From: Volvox africanus
Taxonomy: Eukaryota > Chlorophyta > Chlorophyceae > Chlamydomonadales > Volvocaceae
Direction of reading: 5' to 3'
Assembly (NCBI GenBank): GCA_030268105.1
Contig: BSDZ01000028.1
Coordinates: forward strand, 706,001 to 770,000
DNA length: 64,000 bases
Shown: one piece after another, positions 11,801-23,800 of the stretch
Position numbering within the stretch: position 1 is the stretch's first letter
Layout: each line of letters begins with the position of its first letter
Translations under genes and position numbers: made by a program
Notes under the pieces: model-generated
Told to the model about the DNA's origin: nothing
Database searches by the model: none
The model's input: only the letters and a program-made list of their open reading frames with translations

Positions 11801-14800
11801 GAATTTGGATGTTATTTGTTGCCCCTTGCTCGGATGTCATTCAGAATGCAGTCCTGGTCAGAAAGGCTATTACTCTCACCCCGTCAATATATCAGCCTAT
11901 CTTCCTGCTTATCGTGTATGTTATTGTATATATGCAGCCAAGTTCTACCCGCTAGGTTGCTATAAGGATACGTCAGATTATACCCGGCTGATCCCGTTCA
12001 TCAGAAAGGATACAACCCGGATGACGCCTGAGTTTTGTGCTTCGCTGGCGCAGGCTGCTGGTACGTAGAGCTGCATCGAGCCCGGAGCCGTTAGCCGTTG
12101 ACTGACGAATTATCCATGATGCATGTGGTGTGTGCGTATGTTATAGATAGATGGATGGATGGGTGGATGGATGGATAGATGGATGGATGGATAGATAATA
12201 TATCGCAATAAGAGTCTGTGTTGCCTTCGATAAGCCGGAAAGAAAGCAGGGTCCCCAATATCTGTGTTGTGCAAGTGCCTTAGGCATGTAGCGGTTTGCA
12301 GGCACACACACAGACACTGTGGACAGAGTGCAGGATGCTTAATCCCTGAGCCCTAATACCCTAAAGCCTCTAAACTGTACCCTAAAGCCCTAAACTGTAT
12401 AACCCTAAAATCGTTAACTACAACTCCTAGTATACGTACACACGTTCCCATCTCCATATATGTCTGCAGTAGCCGTACATATATGAAAGGGTATTACACT
12501 GTGGGCGACTTGACCTGAAAGGACAAGCACCGGTGGCCCTGACTGGGCCGATCCACCGCGCAGGGGGGGGGGCACACGGCTTAGTCTGTTACTCATATGC
12601 ACATGTACATATATACATGCATCATAGATGCGCATATGTATATGTGTGAACGTACATACACGTATAGACAGACAGATAGATACATACATACATACACACA
12701 CATACATACATACAGATAGATAGGTAGATACACACACAGATGCGTTTATTTACAGACTTCATCATTCGGTGCCTTTCTTTTGTTATGCATCATCATTCAT
12801 TGCTTTATTCATATATAGATATACATACATGTATATACACATCATGCGACATCATGTGCGTGTGTGATTATGGTGTACACCGGCCTGCCCTCATACAGGT
12901 TGCACTATTTTCAGTGTTCAGTATGGTCAGGATTGCCATTGTGGTTTTAACCTCTCAGCGGCAATAAGCTTGGGGCCGTCAACCGTTTGTAACATGGCTT
13001 GCACGGGAAACGTGTCCCAGACATGTGGCGGCCTGTTTTCTAATTTCATCTACACATGTAAGTTGATGCGGTAGTGACGTCTGTGTACGTACACATATCA
13101 TCGTATCCAAGGTATGCGATATTATTTATTGTCTCAATTAGCAGATAACGTTTTACGTTGTCAAGCAGTAGATTTACAACAAAAAGAACTCATGAATACA
13201 CAAGATAACATGAAGAATAAAAAAAGAAATTTAAAAACATCATTAAGGCTCATTAGGGAGCCAAAAGATCTTCATGTATGTGTCCCTGCGTGTATGCTTA
13301 CATACATGTTCATGCATAAATACATACATAGCCACGCATATGGACATTTTTATGCGCTCGTTGTGTGCTTGCAGGATAGATAGATAAATTGATGTTGTCG
13401 CTCACGTGTACGTTTGGGCATAACATAGCTATAGCCCATCCATCGTACGTGTAGTAGCCTGGGATGTCTACGGGTGATATCCGAAACCGGCCGTGTATGG
13501 GCATCTTAAGATTGGGCTTTTGCGTGGGCGGATATGACAGAGATGCAAACATCGGAAGGCGATGAGTGACATCTGGTGTGGTTTTGAGTGGCGGCCCCTC
13601 CTGATGTCAGGTTTGGGCGAGGGCAATTGACATGTCGGTGGGAATGAGGCGGCAGGCCCCATCACCTGGCCGTGCGGGATCGAATCTGGCTTATTATGGT
13701 ACTTCTGCATCCAGTCTCCCAAGAGTCCCAATCACATGACCCATATTATATGTATATATATATATATACACATATGTGTGTACGTACATATATATGTATA
13801 TACACATATATACACATACATATACATATACACGCACACCTTAAACACATCGCTCGTTCTTAATGTATGCCTTGCTGGTGTATATGATGAGGGTGTGTGT
13901 GTGTTCTTGCCTGCCTGCAGTTACAAGCCTACCGCCCTCACCAAGCCCACCACCCTTAAGGCCGCCGAACCCACCTCCAAGTCCACCCAGCAACATCCCA
14001 CTAGGTAATAAATTGACCTCGCTTGCTCGACTCATCCGCTGCTGCCAAGCGCAGGGCCGTCCCAGCCCCCATCCCCTTATAATATGCACCATGCTTGCTT
14101 CGACTGGCGTCATCTTTCATCATCTTTGATTATAAATAATTATTTCATTTACACAATATATAATTATGTATATTGAATATACTTATGCATATTAAATACT
14201 TAATACTATAGAGAGAGAGATATAGATACACAGATAACTATATTGGTTGTATTGCGTTTTTTATATGTGGCGGAATCAACAGCAGCAGCACGCCTCGATC
14301 TCGAATTTGGATGTTATTTGTTGCCCCTTGCTCGGATGTCATTCAGAATGCAGTCCTGGTCAGAAAGGCTATTACTCTCACCCCGTCAATATATCAGCCT
14401 ATCTTCCTGCTTATCGTGTATGTTATTGTATATATGCAGCCAAGTTCTACCCGCTAGGTTGCTATAAGGATACGTCAGATTATACCCGGCTGATCCCGTT
14501 CATCAGAAAGGATACAACCCGGATGACGCCTGAGTTTTGTGCTTCGCTGGCGCAGGCTGCTGGTACGTAGAGCTGCATCGAGCCCGGAGCCGTTAGCCGT
14601 TGACTGACGAATTATCCATGATGCATGTGGTGTGTGCGTATGTTATAGATAGATGGATGGATGGGTGGATGGATGGATAGATGGATGGATGGATAGATAA
14701 TATATCGCAATAAGAGTCTGTGTTGCCTTCGATAAGCCGGAAAGAAAGCAGGGTCCCCAATATCTGTGTTGTGCAAGTGCCTTAGGCATGTAGCGGTTTG

Positions 14801-17800
14801 CAGGCACACACACAGACACTGTGGACAGAGTGCAGGATGCTTAATCCCTGAGCCCTAATACCCTAAAGCCTCTAAACTGTACCCTAAAGCCCTAAACTGT
14901 ATAACCCTAAAATCGTTAACTACAACTCCTAGTATACGTACACACGTTCCCATCTCCATATATGTCTGCAGTAGCCGTACATATATGAAAGGGTATTACA
15001 CTGTGGGCGACTTGACCTGAAAGGACAAGCACCGGTGGCCCTGACTGGGCCGATCCACCGCGCAGGGGGGGGGGCACACGGCTTAGTCTGTTACTCATAT
15101 GCACATGTACATATATACATGCATCATAGATGCGCATATGTATATGTGTGAACGTACATACACGTATAGACAGACAGATAGATACATACATACATACACA
15201 CACATACATACATACAGATAGATAGGTAGATACACACACAGATGCGTTTATTTACAGACTTCATCATTCGGTGCCTTTCTTTTGTTATGCATCATCATTC
15301 ATTGCTTTATTCATATATAGATATACATACATGTATATACACATCATGCGACATCATGTGCGTGTGTGATTATGGTGTACACCGGCCTGCCCTCATACAG
15401 GTTGCACTATTTTCAGTGTTCAGTATGGTCAGGATTGCCATTGTGGTTTTAACCTCTCAGCGGCAATAAGCTTGGGGCCGTCAACCGTTTGTAACATGGC
15501 TTGCACGGGAAACGTGTCCCAGACATGTGGCGGCCTGTTTTCTAATTTCATCTACACATGTAAGTTGATGCGGTAGTGACGTCTGTGTACGTACACATAT
15601 CATCGTATCCAAGGTATGCGATATTATTTATTGTCTCAATTAGCAGATAACGTTTTACGTTGTCAAGCAGTAGATTTACAACAAAAAGAACTCATGAATA
15701 CACAAGATAACATGAAGAATAAAAAAAGAAATTTAAAAACATCATTAAGGCTCATTAGGGAGCCAAAAGATCTTCATGTATGTGTCCCTGCGTGTATGCT
15801 TACATACATGTTCATGCATAAATACATACATAGCCACGCATATGGACATTTTTATGCGCTCGTTGTGTGCTTGCAGGATAGATAGATAAATTGATGTTGT
15901 CGCTCACGTGTACGTTTGGGCATAACATAGCTATAGCCCATCCATCGTACGTGTAGTAGCCTGGGATGTCTACGGGTGATATCCGAAACCGGCCGTGTAT
16001 GGGCATCTTAAGATTGGGCTTTTGCGTGGGCGGATATGACAGAGATGCAAACATCGGAAGGCGATGAGTGACATCTGGTGTGGTTTTGAGTGGCGGCCCC
16101 TCCTGATGTCAGGTTTGGGCGAGGGCAATTGACATGTCGGTGGGAATGAGGCGGCAGGCCCCATCACCTGGCCGTGCGGGATCGAATCTGGCTTATTATG
16201 GTACTTCTGCATCCAGTCTCCCAAGAGTCCCAATCACATGACCCATATTATATGTATATATATATATATACACATATGTGTGTACGTACATATATATGTA
16301 TATACACATATATACACATACATATACATATACACGCACACCTTAAACACATCGCTCGTTCTTAATGTATGCCTTGCTGGTGTATATGATGAGGGTGTGT
16401 GTGTGTTCTTGCCTGCCTGCAGTTACAAGCCTACCGCCCTCACCAAGCCCACCACCCTTAAGGCCGCCGAACCCACCTCCAAGTCCACCCAGCAACATCC
16501 CACTAGGTAATAAATTGACCTCGCTTGCTCGACTCATCCGCTGCTGCCAAGCGCAGGGCCGTCCCAGCCCCCATCCCCTTATAATATGCACCATGCTTGC
16601 TTCGACTGGCGTCATCTTTCATCATCTTTGATTATAAATAATTATTTCATTTACACAATATATAATTATGTATATTGAATATACTTATGCATATTAAATA
16701 CTTAATACTATAGAGAGAGAGATATAGATACACAGATAACTATATTGGTTGTATTGCGTTTTTTATATGTGGCGGAATCAACAGCAGCAGCACGCCTCGA
16801 TCTCGAATTTGGATGTTATTTGTTGCCCCTTGCTCGGATGTCATTCAGAATGCAGTCCTGGTCAGAAAGGCTATTACTCTCACCCCGTCAATATATCAGC
16901 CTATCTTCCTGCTTATCGTGTATGTTATTGTATATATGCAGCCAAGTTCTACCCGCTAGGTTGCTATAAGGATACGTCAGATTATACCCGGCTGATCCCG
17001 TTCATCAGAAAGGATACAACCCGGATGACGCCTGAGTTTTGTGCTTCGCTGGCGCAGGCTGCTGGTACGTAGAGCTGCATCGAGCCCGGAGCCGTTAGCC
17101 GTTGACTGACGAATTATCCATGATGCATGTGGTGTGTGCGTATGTTATAGATAGATGGATGGATGGGTGGATGGATGGATAGATGGATGGATGGATAGAT
17201 AATATATCGCAATAAGAGTCTGTGTTGCCTTCGATAAGCCGGAAAGAAAGCAGGGTCCCCAATATCTGTGTTGTGCAAGTGCCTTAGGCATGTAGCGGTT
17301 TGCAGGCACACACACAGACACTGTGGACAGAGTGCAGGATGCTTAATCCCTGAGCCCTAATACCCTAAAGCCTCTAAACTGTACCCTAAAGCCCTAAACT
17401 GTATAACCCTAAAATCGTTAACTACAACTCCTAGTATACGTACACACGTTCCCATCTCCATATATGTCTGCAGTAGCCGTACATATATGAAAGGGTATTA
17501 CACTGTGGGCGACTTGACCTGAAAGGACAAGCACCGGTGGCCCTGACTGGGCCGATCCACCGCGCAGGGGGGGGGGCACACGGCTTAGTCTGTTACTCAT
17601 ATGCACATGTACATATATACATGCATCATAGATGCGCATATGTATATGTGTGAACGTACATACACGTATAGACAGACAGATAGATACATACATACATACA
17701 CACACATACATACATACAGATAGATAGGTAGATACACACACAGATGCGTTTATTTACAGACTTCATCATTCGGTGCCTTTCTTTTGTTATGCATCATCAT

Positions 17801-20800
17801 TCATTGCTTTATTCATATATAGATATACATACATGTATATACACATCATGCGACATCATGTGCGTGTGTGATTATGGTGTACACCGGCCTGCCCTCATAC
17901 AGGTTGCACTATTTTCAGTGTTCAGTATGGTCAGGATTGCCATTGTGGTTTTAACCTCTCAGCGGCAATAAGCTTGGGGCCGTCAACCGTTTGTAACATG
18001 GCTTGCACGGGAAACGTGTCCCAGACATGTGGCGGCCTGTTTTCTAATTTCATCTACACATGTAAGTTGATGCGGTAGTGACGTCTGTGTACGTACACAT
18101 ATCATCGTATCCAAGGTATGCGATATTATTTATTGTCTCAATTAGCAGATAACGTTTTACGTTGTCAAGCAGTAGATTTACAACAAAAAGAACTCATGAA
18201 TACACAAGATAACATGAAGAATAAAAAAAGAAATTTAAAAACATCATTAAGGCTCATTAGGGAGCCAAAAGATCTTCATGTATGTGTCCCTGCGTGTATG
18301 CTTACATACATGTTCATGCATAAATACATACATAGCCACGCATATGGACATTTTTATGCGCTCGTTGTGTGCTTGCAGGATAGATAGATAAATTGATGTT
18401 GTCGCTCACGTGTACGTTTGGGCATAACATAGCTATAGCCCATCCATCGTACGTGTAGTAGCCTGGGATGTCTACGGGTGATATCCGAAACCGGCCGTGT
18501 ATGGGCATCTTAAGATTGGGCTTTTGCGTGGGCGGATATGACAGAGATGCAAACATCGGAAGGCGATGAGTGACATCTGGTGTGGTTTTGAGTGGCGGCC
18601 CCTCCTGATGTCAGGTTTGGGCGAGGGCAATTGACATGTCGGTGGGAATGAGGCGGCAGGCCCCATCACCTGGCCGTGCGGGATCGAATCTGGCTTATTA
18701 TGGTACTTCTGCATCCAGTCTCCCAAGAGTCCCAATCACATGACCCATATTATATGTATATATATATATATACACATATGTGTGTACGTACATATATATG
18801 TATATACACATATATACACATACATATACATATACACGCACACCTTAAACACATCGCTCGTTCTTAATGTATGCCTTGCTGGTGTATATGATGAGGGTGT
18901 GTGTGTGTTCTTGCCTGCCTGCAGTTACAAGCCTACCGCCCTCACCAAGCCCACCACCCTTAAGGCCGCCGAACCCACCTCCAAGTCCACCCAGCAACAT
19001 CCCACTAGGTAATAAATTGACCTCGCTTGCTCGACTCATCCGCTGCTGCCAAGCGCAGGGCCGTCCCAGCCCCCATCCCCTTATAATATGCACCATGCTT
19101 GCTTCGACTGGCGTCATCTTTCATCATCTTTGATTATAAATAATTATTTCATTTACACAATATATAATTATGTATATTGAATATACTTATGCATATTAAA
19201 TACTTAATACTATATAGAGAGAGATATAGATACACAGATAACTATATTGGTTGTATTGCGTTTTTTATATGTGGCGGAATCAACAGCAGCAGCACGCCTC
19301 GATCTCGAATTTGGATGTTATTTGTTGCCCCTTGCTCGGATGTCATTCAGAATGCAGTCCTGGTCAGAAAGGCTATTACTCTCACCCCGTCAATATATCA
19401 GCCTATCTTCCTGCTTATCGTGTATGTTATTGTATATATGCAGCCAAGTTCTACCCGCTAGGTTGCTATAAGGATACGTCAGATTATACCCGGCTGATCC
19501 CGTTCATCAGAAAGGATACAACCCGGATGACGCCTGAGTTTTGTGCTTCGCTGGCGCAGGCTGCTGGTACGTAGAGCTGCATCGAGCCCGGAGCCGTTAG
19601 CCGTTGACTGACGAATTATCCATGATGCATGTGGTGTGTGCGTATGTTATAGATAGATGGATGGATGGGTGGATGGATGGATAGATGGATGGATGGATAG
19701 ATAATATATCGCAATAAGAGTCTGTGTTGCCTTCGATAAGCCGGAAAGAAAGCAGGGTCCCCAATATCTGTGTTGTGCAAGTGCCTTAGGCATGTAGCGG
19801 TTTGCAGGCACACACACAGACACTGTGGACAGAGTGCAGGATGCTTAATCCCTGAGCCCTAATACCCTAAAGCCTCTAAACTGTACCCTAAAGCCCTAAA
19901 CTGTATAATCCTAAAATCGTTAACTACAACTCCTAGTATACGTACACACGTTCCCATCTCCATATATGTCTGCAGTAGCCGTACATATATGAAAGGGTAT
20001 TACACTGTGGGCGACTTGACCTGAAAGGACAAGCACCGGTGGCCCTGACTGGGCCGATCCACCGCGCAGGGGGGGGGGCACACGGCTTAGTCTGTTACTC
20101 ATATGCACATGTACATATATACATGCATCATAGATGCGCATATGTATATGTGTGAACGTACATACACGTATAGACAGACAGATAGATACATACATACATA
20201 CACACACATACATACATACAGATAGATAGGTAGATACACACACAGATGCGTTTATTTACAGACTTCATCATTCGGTGCCTTTCTTTTGTTATGCATCATC
20301 ATTCATTGCTTTATTCATATATAGATATACATACATGTATATACACATCATGCGACATCATGTGCGTGTGTGATTATGGTGTACACCGGCCTGCCCTCAT
20401 ACAGGTTGCACTATTTTCAGTGTTCAGTATGGTCAGGATTGCCATTGTGGTTTTAACCTCTCAGCGGCAATAAGCTTGGGGCCGTCAACCGTTTGTAACA
20501 TGGCTTGCACGGGAAACGTGTCCCAGACATGTGGCGGCCTGTTTTCTAATTTCATCTACACATGTAAGTTGATGCGGTAGTGACGTCTGTGTACGTACAC
20601 ATATCATCGTATCCAAGGTATGCGATATTATTTATTGTCTCAATTAGCAGATAACGTTTTACGTTGTCAAGCAGTAGATTTACAACAAAAAGAACTCATG
20701 AATACACAAGATAACATGAAGAATAAAAAAAGAAATTTAAAAACATCATTAAGGCTCATTAGGGAGCCAAAAGATCTTCATGTATGTGTCCCTGCGTGTA

Positions 20801-23800
20801 TGCTTACATACATGTTCATGCATAAATACATACATAGCCACGCATATGGACATTTTTATGCGCTCGTTGTGTGCTTGCAGGATAGATAGATAAATTGATG
20901 TTGTCGCTCACGTGTACGTTTGGGCATAACATAGCTATAGCCCATCCATCGTACGTGTAGTAGCCTGGGATGTCTACGGGTGATATCCGAAACCGGCCGT
21001 GTATGGGCATCTTAAGATTGGGCTTTTGCGTGGGCGGATATGACAGAGATGCAAACATCGGAAGGCGATGAGTGACATCTGGTGTGGTTTTGAGTGGCGG
21101 CCCCTCCTGATGTCAGGTTTGGGCGAGGGCAATTGACATGTCGGTGGGAATGAGGCGGCAGGCCCCATCACCTGGCCGTGCGGGATCGAATCTGGCTTAT
21201 TATGGTACTTCTGCATCCAGTCTCCCAAGAGTCCCAATCACATGACCCATATTATATGTATATATATATATACACATATGTGTGTACGTACATATATATG
21301 TATATACACATATATACACATACATATACATATACACGCACACCTTAAACACATCGCTCGTTCTTAATGTATGCCTTGCTGGTGTATATGATGAGGGTGT
21401 GTGTGTGTTCTTGCCTGCCTGCAGTTACAAGCCTACCGCCCTCACCAAGCCCACCACCCTTAAGGCCGCCGAACCCACCTCCAAGTCCACCCAGCAACAT
21501 CCCACTAGGTAATAAATTGACCTCGCTTGCTCGACTCATCCGCTGCTGCCAAGCGCAGGGCCGTCCCAGCCCCCATCCCCTTATAATATGCACCATGCTT
21601 GCTTCGACTGGCGTCATCTTTCATCATCTTTGATTATAAATAATTATTTCATTTACACAATATATAATTATGTATATTGAATATACTTATGCATATTAAA
21701 TACTTAATACTATATAGAGAGAGATATAGATACACAGATAACTATATTGGTTGTATTGCGTTTTTTATATGTGGCGGAATCAACAGCAGCAGCACGCCTC
21801 GATCTCGAATTTGGATGTTATTTGTTGCCCCTTGCTCGGATGTCATTCAGAATGCAGTCCTGGTCAGAAAGGCTATTACTCTCACCCCGTCAATATATCA
21901 GCCTATCTTCCTGCTTATCGTGTATGTTATTGTATATATGCAGCCAAGTTCTACCCGCTAGGTTGCTATAAGGATACGTCAGATTATACCCGGCTGATCC
22001 CGTTCATCAGAAAGGATACAACCCGGATGACGCCTGAGTTTTGTGCTTCGCTGGCGCAGGCTGCTGGTACGTAGAGCTGCATCGAGCCCGGAGCCGTTAG
22101 CCGTTGACTGACGAATTATCCATGATGCATGTGGTGTGTGCGTATGTTATAGATAGATGGATGGATGGGTGGATGGATGGATAGATGGATGGATGGATAG
22201 ATAATATATCGCAATAAGAGTCTGTGTTGCCTTCGATAAGCCGGAAAGAAAGCAGGGTCCCCAATATCTGTGTTGTGCAAGTGCCTTAGGCATGTAGCGG
22301 TTTGCAGGCACACACACAGACACTGTGGACAGAGTGCAGGATGCTTAATCCCTGAGCCCTAATACCCTAAAGCCTCTAAACTGTACCCTAAAGCCCTAAA
22401 CTGTATAATCCTAAAATCGTTAACTACAACTCCTAGTATACGTACACACGTTCCCATCTCCATATATGTCTGCAGTAGCCGTACATATATGAAAGGGTAT
22501 TACACTGTGGGCGACTTGACCTGAAAGGACAAGCACCGGTGGCCCTGACTGGGCCGATCCTGTTGTGCTACGGTTCATTTCCCATCGACGCGTAGGTCGA
22601 CGTGATCCTATGAGTCGAAGTGCTTTTGTGATGAACGCATTACATATGAATGAATCTGCATGATATAAATGTATTCGCATACATTTATATATGCATCTGG
22701 CATGTTGTCATTGATCCATCGCGACATCGCATCATGGCAAATCCGCCTAGCATGCATGAATAACCGAAGCATTGAAGTGCGCATTATGCTCGTGCTACAA
22801 AACGATAAGTAATATTATCTGATATAATATTACTTCATTAAAGCACACGTTGAGAGCGCCGCACTCGTCGCGATGCATGCCCTGCAACCGGATATCGTTA
22901 TCCGGACCCTTGCATCATGCGAATGCCGGGAAGGCTTACACGTTGTTATGCGTAGACATCGCCTAGACGCAGTAGGGTTGTCACATCTAGGATCGGCCTC
23001 CTGATGTGAATCGTACGGCATTGCGATGCTGCGAGTATAACAGATGCGAGGACGGCTAAGCTAGACATGGGATACCGGAGAACACTTGTGTGTTCTACAT
23101 TACTTTTGCTATACGATATCCTACTTAGCCCGAGCTAAAGCCTGAACTTCGCTAATCACCGCCGCGTGATGATTGCTTGCTTCCGGCGCTGACGGCGATT
23201 TCGTCCATTGCATCGTTCTGATCCGTAATACTGTAAGTTATATCTCTCTTCGTCTTGAAGTCTTCCGCTGTCTCTGTTTGCTCTCGCTTGCCTTGCTGTA
23301 CTTGCAAGTGCTCGCGCATCGGTGTCGATAGTCTCCAGACGTGCAGATACTCATGAGCAAACGCGAACGAGAGGTACAACAATTTGGTATCGAGACAGGT
23401 TCGTTGCCTAACTGTCTCTCTTTGTCTAATCGGAAGTAGGTTCTTTCTATGGCGAGTTCCAGCGACGAACCACGAGGACCGCTAGATACTTTTGCCGAAG
23501 ACTTAGGCCGCGCCGTTTTGGACGCCGCCGCTTCCGGTTTGTAATTGTTTAATTGCTTTTACTTAGATTGCTGCACGTGTTGTGTAAGTGTACGCTCTGA
23601 GTCGCAGGTAATCTCAGTGCACCGGCATTGCTTGCCGCGGCGACTGAGACCGGCGTTCGTCCGGACCAGTTGGCGACTCTCATTGCTCAAACTACGGAGA
23701 TCAGGACTCAGCTGGGCAATTACTTGCTGAGTTTGCTGAATCTTCTCAAGAGTACTGTCGGTAGGCTCACCGAATCGCTTTGTACTCTTGCCTTTGCGAT

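Noticed and set aside
11745..11937. Open extension upstream of exon b ([14 protein letters not shown]..., Cys-rich), which could enlarge exon b
   Set aside because: The AG sites available there do not give the phase-1 join required after exon a, and the WSC domain starts cleanly at the ATGCAG acceptor.
11741..11965. Second frame containing [12 protein letters not shown], resembling the start of a WSC domain
   Set aside because: The later WSC cysteines and MTxExC part are missing and the frame ends in a stop within exon b, so the likeness appears to be chance.
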